From Hyphomicrobiales bacterium (GTDB lineage Bacteria > Pseudomonadota > Alphaproteobacteria > Rhizobiales > Xanthobacteraceae): a DNA stretch of 64,000 nucleotides. The stretch lies in the NCBI GenBank assembly GCA_016713235.1, contig JADJPN010000003.1, positions 434,001 through 498,000 of the forward strand, written 5' to 3'. The stretch's first letter is position 1; each line of letters begins with the position of its first letter. The notes beneath the pieces are model-generated. The model was not told the DNA's origin. It did no database searches and saw only the letters and a program-made list of their open reading frames with translations. This document shows positions 16,599-25,625 of the stretch, in pieces. The translations under genes and the position numbers were made by a program.

Positions 16599-16858
16599 AA
16601 CGAGCCTCGTCCAGTTACCTTCGCCAAGAGGGCTTCAAGGTCCCGTGGCGTTGCGAGGTACCAGTCAAATAGAGAACTCCGGATAGAATCGCTGAGTTCC
16701 CTGCTGCTAGCGCTAGAAGGATAAAGTTCCTCCTGCATCAGCACGCATACACTGTGGAATAATGCGGTGGTCGGCTTGCCGTTCCACGGTTCCCGGAGAT
16801 TTGCGTAAAAATCACCCGGTTGTGGCTAACAAAGCGATTATTCGAGGCGCTTCCGGCC

Positions 16859-18148
16859 TCACTCAGTGCCGGCGAGCGCTCTTCCGGCCCGGATGTAGCG
16901 GCGCGGATCAATCGGATCACCGTGCAGACGAACTTCGTAATGCAGATGCGGCGCGGTCGAGCGGCCGGTCGAGCCGATCTTGCCGAGGACCGTTCCGGCG
17001 GAGAGCCTGGTGCCTTCCTTCACGAGGATCGCGGAAAGGTGCGCGTAGCGGATGGACAGCCCGTTGCCGTGGTCGATCTCTACCATCAACCCATAGGCCC
17101 GATGCCGCTCGGCGGAAACGACGGTTCCAGCGGCCGAAGCAACGACCGGATCGCCGCTTTCGCCGCGAAAATCGACGCCGGCATGCATGGCAAGTCGCTT
17201 CACAAACGGATCGACACGCGCGCCATAGCCGCTCGTGATTTCGGCCGGACCATCGACCGGAAGCAATATCGGCAGTCCCTCCAATTGCTTCGTCAGCCGA
17301 ATATGTTCTTCTGCCGAGAGGCGGATGCGGAACACTTGCTGCATGAAGCTGTCGTGCGGCGCGCCGGTATAAGGAATGAACGGGCCGCCGGCCGGCACTG
17401 GCGGCGTGCGGGCCGGGGCGAGGCGGGGACCGAGTTCCGCAATCGCTTTCTTGGTGCGCGCGGTGCGCTGGTCGACTTCGGCTTCGATTGCATTCAACGC
17501 TTCCGCCTGGCGTGCACCAAGACTGGCGAGCGAGCGCACGGCGTCCGTGAGTTCGCGCTCGCGTTTATCCGAAGGCGCTGCGGCACGCGGGAGGGTTACA
17601 CCCGATCGAATAAAAGCCGCCCGTTGCGGCGTTGAATCGGCCGGCGAATTCTCTGAAATTGGACGCGGCTTTGATGCCGGCGCGGTTTCGCGCGTGGGTG
17701 GAGGCGTGACTTGTGGCTCGGGTATCGAGCCGGTGACGTCCGGATCGCGCGTGACGGCCTGCGCGATTGCCCGCAGCGCCTTTTGGCGTGCATCGATCAC
17801 GCGCTGGATGCGCGCAAGATCGGAAAATTGCTGTTCGATCTTTTCCTGATCGACGAATTTCGTGGAGCGCAGACGCTCGATTTCGGTCGTGAGTGCCGCG
17901 ATATGCGCGTCCTGCCTTCGTGTGGCATCGGACTGCGCGACGGAAATCCGGTGCAGCACATCGTCGCCGAACAGGAGATAGACACTCGTCGCGCCCGACC
18001 ACACCGCGAACAGAACCGCAGCGGCGAGCGTGGAGACGAAGAGACCCCGCGAGACGCCCTGCGGCGCGGGAGCGTATTCAGGATACCGCCTGCCGAAGGT
18101 GTCGCGCGCGTAGGGGTAATTGGAGCCGTAAGACGATTGATAGGCCAT
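16859..18148 (-). CDS. M23 family metalloendopeptidase, membrane-anchored
   Basis: A 429-residue cell-wall hydrolase of the LytM type. A cytoplasmic Tyr/Pro-rich N-terminus is followed by one membrane span (about residues 36-60), a coiled-coil (IAALTTEIERLRSTK ... DLARIQRVIDARQKALRAI), a Pro-rich linker and a second coiled-coil. The peptidase domain near 300-420 has the zinc ligands HAGVDF and HLHYEV plus GYGARVDPFVKR. Substrate is the peptide cross-link of peptidoglycan, in the periplasm, or it acts as an activator of amidases if inactive; here the ligands are intact. Confidence 0.9.
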   Translation of the reverse strand: MAYQSSYGSNYPYARDTFGRRYPEYAPAPQGVSRGLFVSTLAAAVLFAVWSGATSVYLLFGDDVLHRISVAQSDATRRQDAHIAALTTEIERLRSTKFVDQEKIEQQFSDLARIQRVIDARQKALRAIAQAVTRDPDVTGSIPEPQVTPPPTRETAPASKPRPISENSPADSTPQRAAFIRSGVTLPRAAAPSDKRERELTDAVRSLASLGARQAEALNAIEAEVDQRTARTKKAIAELGPRLAPARTPPVPAGGPFIPYTGAPHDSFMQQVFRIRLSAEEHIRLTKQLEGLPILLPVDGPAEITSGYGARVDPFVKRLAMHAGVDFRGESGDPVVASAAGTVVSAERHRAYGLMVEIDHGNGLSIRYAHLSAILVKEGTRLSAGTVLGKIGSTGRSTAPHLHYEVRLHGDPIDPRRYIRAGRALAGTE

Positions 18149-18227
18149 TCCCAGCCTCAGGCCGGTACCAGTGCCGGCGGATAGGCGGAGATAGAAGCCC
18201 GATTATGGTTAGTGCCGGGTTAATAGC

Positions 18228-18697
18228 CTAGATCGCCTTGGCCGCGGCGAGCACCGCCTCGGCATGCCCTTCGACTTTCACTTTGCGCCAGACCTTCCTG
18301 ATCACGCCCGCGCCATCGACCAGGAAGGTCGCACGCTCGATGCCCATGAAGGTCTTGCCGTACATGCTTTTTTTGACCCAGACGCCATAGCGCTCGATCA
18401 TCGCGCGGTCGGGGTCCGAGGCGAGCGGGACGGTCAGCGAATGCTTCGCCTTGAACTTGTTCTGCGCCGCAACCGCGTCGGCCGAGACGCCGATTACGGT
18501 GGTGCTGGCCCGCTCGAATTTGGGCTTCAGGCGGCTGAAATCCATCGACTCCTTGGTGCAGCCGGGGTGTCGGCTTTCGGGTAGAAATAGACGACCACGT
18601 TCCGGCCTTTGAGATCTTTCAGCGAGACCGTGCCGCCGCTATCCGAAGGCAACGAAAAGGCCGGAGCCGGGTCACCTTCTGTGGGTGAAGCTGTCAT
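18228..18697 (-). CDS. bcp: thioredoxin-dependent peroxiredoxin (Bcp/PrxQ), one frame break
   Basis: Reduces hydroperoxides using thioredoxin, in the cytoplasm. N-terminus MTASPTEGDPAPAFSLPSDS; then VVVYFYPKADTP, where the frame breaks near 18560. Adding one G (CCCCGGCTGC to CCCCGGGCTGC) restores the peroxidatic site TPGCTKESMDFSRL. The rest is normal (VIGVSADAVAAQNKFKAKH, LASDPDRAMIERYGVW). About 156 residues corrected. The uncorrected downstream frame begins only at an internal Met and would lack the catalytic cysteine. Divergent from the AsmA-like gene. Confidence 0.9.
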
Positions 18698-18841
18698 GCG
18701 CCTTCCTTTCGGCGGGTTTAAAGGCTTGATATTGCTGGATTCTAGCGCATTCCGGGGGCGGGGTGACGCAAATTCTGTCGAAGGGGCACGGCTATTACGC
18801 AGCCCACCGGCATAGGGGATTTCGTTGAGGCACGCGCGCGC

Positions 18842-21800
18842 ATGAGAGGCCGCCACGGTAACGAGTGGCATGAGCACGAAGATGATGACCGGCCGCTCGC
18901 CCGGCCGAGTTTTGCTGCCCGGCTGATCGCACCGGCGAACCGCATTTTCACGGGAAAGCTCGGCCGCGTTGTGCGCTGGTTCGCGGGCACGCTCGCGGCG
19001 CTCGTACTCTGCCTCGTTGGCGTTTACGTGGCTTTCCTGACCGGCGTGCTTTCCGTTGACGTCGCCACGCCATGGATCGTGAGTGCGCTCGAAGAAAAGC
19101 TGCCGCCCGGCCACAAGGTCTTCATCGGCAGAACGCGGCTCGATTACGACAGCACCGGCGCTCCCGTGCTTACCGCTGAGAAATTAGAGATCCGCAACGA
19201 CATGAACGAGGAAATCGTTCGTGCGCCGGCGGCCGAAGTCGGTCTTGAAGCCGGTAGCTTGCTCATGGGCAATTACCGCGCGCGGCGCATTACGCTGGTC
19301 AATGCCGTGATGACGATCCGTCTCGACGAGCACGGAAATATCAAAGTTTCTACGCCCAAGGAGACGCCGCAAGCTGCGGTAGCGGTACAGCCCGTGGCAA
19401 AGCCGAAGCCACAACAGCAAAAGCCCGAAGCCGATCACGATCCGCTCGTATTTTCCGAGGTCGCAAACTGGCTCGCACAGCTGGAACGCACCGGCATAGA
19501 TGGCATTGCACTGAGCGAAGTGGGCCTGGATCGTGGCACGCTGATCGTCGAGAGCGATACCCCTGGCCGCAAATGGACTTTCAAGAATATCAATTTCGCG
19601 CTGCGCAGACCTTCGGCCGGCGGGGTCACCTTCCGGCTTAGTTCTGGCGAGGCGGCGAGGCCGTGGGAAATCAACGCGTCGATCGGCGCGCCGGTGAACG
19701 GCGTGCGCGCCGTCGATGTTATCGCCGATCGCGTGGTGCCGAACGATCTGATCAACGCCGCCGGTTATGGTGACAGGGACATTTTTGCGAGCGCGCCGAT
19801 TTCCGGAATCCTTCGCGCGGAGATCGGCGTCGATGGAAAACTCGTCAACGGAAATTTCCGCATCATCATGGGCAAAGGCGAAGTCGGCAACGCGCGCGAC
19901 GAGCGCGGCCGCTTCGAGATCGACGAAGCGCAGGTGATCGTGCGCTTCGATCCGAAGCGCGGGCTGTTCTTTGCCGATCCGTTGCAAATCAGCGGTGGGC
20001 AGAACCGGCTGGTTCTTGTCGGCGTGATCGAGCCGCCAAAACCCGGAACCAGCGCGTGGACATTTGGAATTCCGCAGGGCGCGATCGGCCTCACGACGGG
20101 CCGTGCCAACGAACCTCGGCTCACGATCGACAACGTAGTTTTTCGCGGTGCCTATGACGTCGTCACGCAGCGTCTGAGCATCCACGAAGGCGTATTGCGC
20201 GGGCCGACGGCCGGGCTTGCGCTTTCCGGCACCATCGAACTCGGCGGCGACAACCCGGCGCTGCAACTCGGACTTGTCGCCGACCGCATGCCAGTGTCGG
20301 CCTTCAAGCGACTGTGGCCAGCGCCGGTCGCGCCCGGTGCACGCACCTGGGTACTGGAGAATATCGAAAGCGGTCAGGTCGACCGCGCCGTGATTGCGCT
20401 CAACATTTCGCTCGAAGCGCTGGCAACGGTCGATCCGGTTCTGCCCGACGGTGCAATCGATCTCGAAGCGCAGGCGTCCGGGGTGAAGTTCACGCCGGTC
20501 GCAGGCCTGCCGCCGATCAGCGAAGCGAAAGCGGCGATCCACGTGACCGGACAGAACGTGCGCATCCGCGTGACCAACGGCGTAATGGATCTCGGGCGCA
20601 AGCGCCGGCTGACAATTCCGGAAGGCACCTTTGAGGTGCCGCAACATTACAAAAATCCGGCGACGGGCATCGTGCAGATGAAGATCGAAGGCAACGGCGA
20701 GTCGGTTGCCGATCTGTTGTCGCGCGATCTTCTCAAAGGCGAGACCGGTGTCGCGCTCAATCCGGAAACGACGCGCGGCCATATTGTTTCCAATCTGCGG
20801 ATTGAACTGCCGCTCAAGCGCGAGCTTTTGCGTAGCGAAGTTCGCTATTCGGCCGAAGTCGATTTTTCCGGCGTCAGCGCCGACAATATCGTCAAGGGGC
20901 AGAAGATCGAGCACGCCAACGGCAAGATCACGATCTCTGCTGCGCAATTTTTCGTGAAAGGCGAGGGACGGATCGGCGGTGCTCCGTCCGTGTTCGAATA
21001 TACGAAGCCGCGTGACAAGCCGGACGCGGAATTCCGCGTAGCCGCGACATTCGACGACGCAGCGCGTAGCCGCTTTGGTATGGAACTCTCGTCGCTGACC
21101 GGGCCCATTACCATTCGCGCCGTGGGTTACACCAGCGACAAGGAGACACGCGTCAACGTTGAAGCGGATCTCACCGCATCGACGATCGTCGAACTCGCGC
21201 CCGGCTGGAACAAGCAGGCAGGGCGCCCGGCGCGGGCGGTGTACCGTTTGGTCGAACGCGACAACCTCATTAAGCTCGAAGAACTCAGCGTCACCGGCTC
21301 AGGCGTTAACCTGAAAGGATCGCTCGATCTCGACGCGGACGGCGGTTTAATCAGTGCGAACTTCACGACCTTCGCGCTCTCCGAAGGCGATCGCGCGACG
21401 CTGACGGTCGACCGCCATGACGGGGCGATGCGCATTACCTTGCGCGGCACGGTGCTGGATGCGCGCGGAATTCTGCGCTCGCTTTCGGAAACGCCGTCAG
21501 CGGCAAAGAAAAGAGAAAAACCGCGCGATATCGATGCCGATGTGCGGATCGGTGCCGCGACCGGGAATAACGGCGAGGTCATCCGCAATCTCGAACTTCG
21601 AGTAACACGGCGCAACGGCGAGATTCGCAGCTTCGCGCTGCTCGGACGTGTCGGACGGGACTCGACGCTGGTCGGCGAATTGCGCGCGCGCGAGGGCGGG
21701 CGGCAGGTGCTCTACCTGACCGCCGGAGACGCCGGTGCGATTTTCCGTTTCGCTGATTACTACGGAAAGATTCAGGGCGGCGAAATCTGGATCGTGCTCG

Positions 21801-22336
21801 ACACGCCGACGATGGATAACGCGCCGCAGGAAGGCATCGTCAGCGTCCGGAATTTCACGATCGTCGGCGAGCCGAACCTCGACCGCTTGCAATCGTCGGC
21901 ACCGTTGCCGACCGAGAACGACCGTACCGTACAACGTCCGCAACCGCGCGGCGGCGCGGTGCCGTTCGTCCGCATGCGCATCGATTTCACGCGCACGCCG
22001 GGCCGCTTCACGATCCGCGATGCGCTCATCTTCGGGCCGACCATTGGCGCCACTGTCGATGGGGTGCTCGATTATACGAACAATAGCGTGCAGCTTCGCG
22101 GCACTTACGTTCCGGCTTATGGCCTCAACAATTTCTTCGGCCAGATCCCGCTGGTTGGTCTCTTTCTTGGTGGACCGAAGGAAGGGCTCCTCGCGCTGAC
22201 TTTCGAAATTGCCGGCCCCGCGAGCGGGCCGACGCTGCGCGTCAACCCCATGTCGATGGCCGCGCCGGGGTTCTTCCGGAAGATTTTCGAGTTCAGAGGC
22301 GCGAGCGACTCGCCAGGCCCGCTTTCGCCGCGCTGA
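18842..22336 (+). CDS. AsmA/YhdP-like large envelope protein (DUF3971 type)
   Basis: An intact 1164-residue protein with one N-terminal membrane span (VRWFAGTLAALVLCLVGVYV) and a long periplasmic chain of beta-strand repeats. Typical phrases are TAEKLEIRNDMNEEIVRA, LALSGTIELGGDNPALQL, VDGVLDYTNNSVQLRGTYVP and the C-terminal NNFFGQIPLVGLFLGGPKEG. This is the layout of AsmA-like/YhdP bridge proteins, thought to move phospholipids between inner and outer membranes. The absence of any frame break over 3.5 kb contrasts with the damaged genes nearby. It converges with tyrS nine bases on. Start not certain; no strong ribosome site. Confidence 0.85.
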   Translation: MRGRHGNEWHEHEDDDRPLARPSFAARLIAPANRIFTGKLGRVVRWFAGTLAALVLCLVGVYVAFLTGVLSVDVATPWIVSALEEKLPPGHKVFIGRTRLDYDSTGAPVLTAEKLEIRNDMNEEIVRAPAAEVGLEAGSLLMGNYRARRITLVNAVMTIRLDEHGNIKVSTPKETPQAAVAVQPVAKPKPQQQKPEADHDPLVFSEVANWLAQLERTGIDGIALSEVGLDRGTLIVESDTPGRKWTFKNINFALRRPSAGGVTFRLSSGEAARPWEINASIGAPVNGVRAVDVIADRVVPNDLINAAGYGDRDIFASAPISGILRAEIGVDGKLVNGNFRIIMGKGEVGNARDERGRFEIDEAQVIVRFDPKRGLFFADPLQISGGQNRLVLVGVIEPPKPGTSAWTFGIPQGAIGLTTGRANEPRLTIDNVVFRGAYDVVTQRLSIHEGVLRGPTAGLALSGTIELGGDNPALQLGLVADRMPVSAFKRLWPAPVAPGARTWVLENIESGQVDRAVIALNISLEALATVDPVLPDGAIDLEAQASGVKFTPVAGLPPISEAKAAIHVTGQNVRIRVTNGVMDLGRKRRLTIPEGTFEVPQHYKNPATGIVQMKIEGNGESVADLLSRDLLKGETGVALNPETTRGHIVSNLRIELPLKRELLRSEVRYSAEVDFSGVSADNIVKGQKIEHANGKITISAAQFFVKGEGRIGGAPSVFEYTKPRDKPDAEFRVAATFDDAARSRFGMELSSLTGPITIRAVGYTSDKETRVNVEADLTASTIVELAPGWNKQAGRPARAVYRLVERDNLIKLEELSVTGSGVNLKGSLDLDADGGLISANFTTFALSEGDRATLTVDRHDGAMRITLRGTVLDARGILRSLSETPSAAKKREKPRDIDADVRIGAATGNNGEVIRNLELRVTRRNGEIRSFALLGRVGRDSTLVGELRAREGGRQVLYLTAGDAGAIFRFADYYGKIQGGEIWIVLDTPTMDNAPQEGIVSVRNFTIVGEPNLDRLQSSAPLPTENDRTVQRPQPRGGAVPFVRMRIDFTRTPGRFTIRDALIFGPTIGATVDGVLDYTNNSVQLRGTYVPAYGLNNFFGQIPLVGLFLGGPKEGLLALTFEIAGPASGPTLRVNPMSMAAPGFFRKIFEFRGASDSPGPLSPR

Positions 22337-22345
22337 TTGACGGCG

Positions 22346-23599
22346 CTAAACCACGCGCAGCAGCACGTGCTTTTTCTTGCCGAGCGAGAGCTTGATCACG
22401 CCTTCAGCGGTGAGATCCTTGGGCGTCAGCGTCATCTTCTCGTCGGTGACGGCGACGTCATTGACCTTGATGCCGCCGGCCTTGATCTGGCGGCGTGCTT
22501 CGCTGGTCGAGGACACGAAGCCGGCCTGTACGCTCGCATTCAAGATGCCAATGCCGCTTTCGAGTTCGCTCTTCTTCGTGTCGAAGCTCGGGAGATTTTG
22601 CGCAAGCGCACCTTCTTCGAAGGTGGTGCGCGCGGTCTGCTCGGCGCTGGCCGCGGCTTCGCGCCCGTGCACCATCGCGGTCGCTTCGGTCGCAAGGATC
22701 TTCTTCGCTTCGTTGATCTCGGAGCCCTTGAGCGCGGTGAGCTTCGCGATTTCTTCCAGCGGAAGTTCGGTGAAGAGTTTGAGGAAGCGGCCGACGTCGC
22801 CATCTTCGGTGTTGCGCCAGAACTGCCAGTACTCGTAGGGGCTCACGAGATTGGGGTCTAACCACACCGCGCCCGCGGCGGTCTTGCCCATCTTCGCGCC
22901 CGAGGCTGTCGTAATTAGCGGCGAGGTGAGGGCAAAGAGCTGTGCGCCCGCGACACGGCGGCCGAGATCGATGCCGTTGATGATATTGCCCCACTGATCG
23001 GAGCCGCCCATCTGCAGGCGGCAGCCATAGCGCTTGTTCAGTTCCAGGAAGTCGTAGGCTTGCAGGATCATGTAGTTGAATTCGAGGAACGACAGTTCCT
23101 GCTGGCGCTCCAGCCGCAGCTTCACCGAGTCGAAGGCGAGCATTCGGTTGATCGAGAAGTGCCGCCCGACGTCGCGCAGGAAATCGATGTAGTTGAGCTT
23201 GTTCAGCCAGTCGGCGTTGTTCGCCATGATGGCGCCGTTGCCGCTATCGCCGAACTCGAGGAAGCGCGTGAAAACCGCGCGAATGCCTTTGAGGTTTTCG
23301 CCGATCTGTTCTTCGGTGAGAAGTCTGCGCGACTCGTCCTTGCCCGAAGGATCGCCGACCCGCGTGGTGCCGCCGCCCATGAGCGCGATCGGGCGGTGCC
23401 CGGTCTTCTGCATCCAGCGCAGCATCATGGTCGGCAGCAAATGGCCGACATGAAGCGAGGCGGCCGTGCAGTCGTAGCCGATGTAAGCCGTGATTTGTTC
23501 GGACTTCGCCAGCGGGTCGAGCACTTCCGGCTCCGAGACCTGATGGATAAAGCCGCGGCTTTCGAGAACGTGAAGGACATCGGACTTATAGGTTGCCAT
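22346..23599 (-). CDS. tyrS: tyrosyl-tRNA synthetase
   Basis: Class I aminoacyl-tRNA synthetase of 417 residues charging tRNA-Tyr. The HIGH-type motif is HVGH (SLHVGHLLPTMM), the KMSKS-type motif KMGKT (TTASGAKMGKTAAG), and the tyrosine pocket includes IGYDCTAASLHVG and MILQAYDF. A C-terminal S4-like RNA-binding domain follows (EARRQIKAGGIKVNDVAV). ATG at 23599 (MATYKSDVLHVLES) is preferred; the frame is open further upstream to 23686 but that stretch overlaps the divergent anmK gene. Confidence 0.95.
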   Translation of the reverse strand: MATYKSDVLHVLESRGFIHQVSEPEVLDPLAKSEQITAYIGYDCTAASLHVGHLLPTMMLRWMQKTGHRPIALMGGGTTRVGDPSGKDESRRLLTEEQIGENLKGIRAVFTRFLEFGDSGNGAIMANNADWLNKLNYIDFLRDVGRHFSINRMLAFDSVKLRLERQQELSFLEFNYMILQAYDFLELNKRYGCRLQMGGSDQWGNIINGIDLGRRVAGAQLFALTSPLITTASGAKMGKTAAGAVWLDPNLVSPYEYWQFWRNTEDGDVGRFLKLFTELPLEEIAKLTALKGSEINEAKKILATEATAMVHGREAAASAEQTARTTFEEGALAQNLPSFDTKKSELESGIGILNASVQAGFVSSTSEARRQIKAGGIKVNDVAVTDEKMTLTPKDLTAEGVIKLSLGKKKHVLLRVV

Positions 23600-23648
23600 G
23601 GTGCGCTCGTGTATCAGTTCCCAACCGGATTCAACCGGAGCGATTCTC

Positions 23649-24746
23649 GTGGCGGTTGCCATCGGAACGATGAGCGGCACCTCCATGGACGGGGTCGATG
23701 TCGCGCTGATCGAGACGGACGGGGAGACCGTTTCGCGCTTCGGCGCTTACCTTGCGCGCGAATACAGCCCGACCGAGCGGCATATTCTGCGCGGTGCCGT
23801 GAACGCCGCCAAGGAAATGACGGACCGCACCGCGCGGCCGGCCCCGATTGCCGACGCCGAGAAGCTGCTCACCGAGATTCATGTAAAGACAATCGATGCG
23901 CTGCTTCAGCAGGCTGGCGTGCATCCGAGCGGCGTCGATGTGGTCGGCTTTCACGGGCAAACGATCCTGCATCGTCCCGAACGCAGGCTGACGGTGCAGA
24001 TCGGCGACGGCGAGTCGCTGGCGAAGCGGCTGAAAATTCCGGTGGTTTACGATTTTCGCGCGGCGGATGTTGCGGCAGGCGGGCAGGGTGCGCCGCTGGT
24101 ACCGGCATTTCACCGCGCACTACTCCGTGCTTTCGACAATGGACCGATTGTCGTCGTGAACATCGGCGGCGTTGCGAATGTTACCTACATCGACGGCAAC
24201 GCGGAGCCGATTGCTTTTGATACCGGCCCCGGCAATGCGCCGATGGACGAGTTGATGCTCTCGCGCAGCGGCAAGCCGATGGATGAAGGGGGCGCGGTTG
24301 CCGCTTCCGGCGTAGCGGACGCCTCGCTGATCGCGGCGGCACTTGCGCATAAATTCTTCGCGCTCGATCCGCCGAAGTCGCTCGACCGCGCGGACTTCGA
24401 ACGCTTCGATCTGAATGCGCTGTCGCTGCCGGACGCGCTGGCAACGGCCGCCGGGATCATTGCGTCTTCGATTGCACTTTCGCGGAAGCATTTTCCAAAA
24501 GAACCGAAACGCTGGATCATCGCCGGTGGGGGCGCGCGCAATCCGACGCTGGTGAAGTTGCTGCGCGGGAAACTCGCGCCGGCCCGCGTGCAGACCGCAG
24601 AAGAAATCGGCTGGCAGTCGAGCGCGGTCGAGGCGCAGGCTTTCGCGTTTCTCGCCGTGCGTTCAATAAAAAACCTGCCGCTTTCGTTTCCGAAAACGAC
24701 AGGTGTGTCTGCGCCGATGACCGGCGGAGTTTTGGTAAGGCCTTAG
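23649..24746 (+). CDS. anmK: anhydro-N-acetylmuramic acid kinase
   Basis: Phosphorylates and hydrates anhydro-MurNAc released during peptidoglycan recycling, giving MurNAc-6-phosphate. Family motifs: AIGTMSGTSMDGVDVAL at the start (phosphate loop), VVGFHGQTILHRP, VVVNIGGVANVTYIDG, AFDTGPGNAPMDELM and IAGGGARNPTLVKLLRG. GTG at 23649 (MAVAIGTMSG) fits the family start; an in-frame ATG at 23598 would overlap tyrS. About 365 residues. It stands back to back with tyrS, a neighbourhood common in alphaproteobacteria. Confidence 0.93.
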   Translation: MAVAIGTMSGTSMDGVDVALIETDGETVSRFGAYLAREYSPTERHILRGAVNAAKEMTDRTARPAPIADAEKLLTEIHVKTIDALLQQAGVHPSGVDVVGFHGQTILHRPERRLTVQIGDGESLAKRLKIPVVYDFRAADVAAGGQGAPLVPAFHRALLRAFDNGPIVVVNIGGVANVTYIDGNAEPIAFDTGPGNAPMDELMLSRSGKPMDEGGAVAASGVADASLIAAALAHKFFALDPPKSLDRADFERFDLNALSLPDALATAAGIIASSIALSRKHFPKEPKRWIIAGGGARNPTLVKLLRGKLAPARVQTAEEIGWQSSAVEAQAFAFLAVRSIKNLPLSFPKTTGVSAPMTGGVLVRP

Positions 24747-25404
24747 GCCGCCGTCGTTGCGCGCTCGTTCGGCAACCGGCGGTCGAGATATTCGTTCACC
24801 GTTTCCATCAGGGTATCGACTTTGCCATCGAAGAAGTGGTTCGCACCCTTCATGATGTTCTGCTCGATCACGATGCCCTTCTGCGTTTTCAGCTTTTCGA
24901 CGAGCGTGCCGACGGAAGCCACCGGCACCACCGCATCCTTTTCGCCATGCACGATCAGGCCCGAGGACGGGCAGGGGGCGAGGAACGAGAAGTCGTAGAG
25001 GTTCGCGGGCGGCGCGATCGAAATGAAGCCTTCGACCTCGGGCCGGCGCATCAAAAGCTGCATGCCGATCCATGCGCCGAACGAGAAGCCCGCAATCCAG
25101 CATGCACGCGCTTCCGGGTTCGCGCTCTGCACCCAGTCGAGCGCAGCGGCGGCATCCGAGAGCTCGCCCTGGCCGTGGTCGAAGGTGCCCTGGCTGCGGC
25201 CGACGCCGCGGAAATTGAAGCGCAGCACCGAGAAGCCGCGGTTCGCGAAGGCGTAATACAGGTGGTAGACCACCGGATTGTTCATCGTGCCGCCGAACTG
25301 CGGGTGCGGATGCAGGATGAGCGCGATGGGGCTGTGCGGCTGCGGCCCGGATGAAACCGGCCTTCGAGGCGGCCATCTTCGCCGGTAAAAATCACTTCAG
25401 GCAT
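24743..25404 (-). CDS. alpha/beta hydrolase (dienelactone-hydrolase-like), one frame break
   Basis: About 220 residues. The N-terminus MPEVIFTGEDGRLEGRFHPG and the segment ALILHPHPQFGGTMNNPVVY are joined after adding one C near 25345. The nucleophile elbow is GFSFG (CWIAGFSFGAWIG), the acid lies near HGEKDAVVP, and the histidine in KGANHFFDG. This is the COG2945-type esterase/hydrolase; substrate unknown. The 3' end overlaps anmK by four bases, convergent. The 5' end is divergent from the suf operon, so its promoter may share the iron-controlled intergenic region. Confidence 0.85.
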
Positions 25405-25461
25405 GGGTACTTTCCGTCTGTCTCAGGCTTATCTAAATGGTGCGCAGGGTTCGGGGCGCGG

Positions 25462-25504
25462 TTGACTCAGGAGTACCACCGGCCTACTTTAGAATAATTC
25501 TAAA
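25462..25504 (+). promoter_or_regulatory. suf promoter with Irr (ICE) operator on the -10 box
   Basis: TTGACT (25462-25467), a 17-base spacer and TACTTT (25485-25490) form a good housekeeping-sigma promoter. The perfect inverted repeat TTTAGAATAATTCTAAA (25488-25504) matches the iron control element bound by Irr in Rhizobiales, as I recall its consensus (TTTAGAANNNTTCTAAA). Overlap with the -10 end would allow Irr to block the polymerase. It lies about 120 bases before the first suf gene and about 60 bases before the divergent hydrolase. Confidence 0.8.
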
Positions 25505-25625
25505 TAGAGATTCCGCTCGGCGGCGCCAGCCATCGATAGCCACGCGTTCCTACGCTTCGAGCTTTCTCTCTTAAACAATACGGGGCTCGAAAAGCAAGGT
25601 TTTTCGCGCCCCCGGATACTGAGAG

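Noticed and set aside
19184..20947. 587-codon open frame on the - strand
   Set aside because: Antisense of the intact AsmA-like gene with no signal, ribosome site or motif.
25405..25625. An iscR/rirA-type regulator gene ahead of suf
   Set aside because: The gap holds only the promoter, Irr-type element and leader; no frame encodes an Rrf2 protein.
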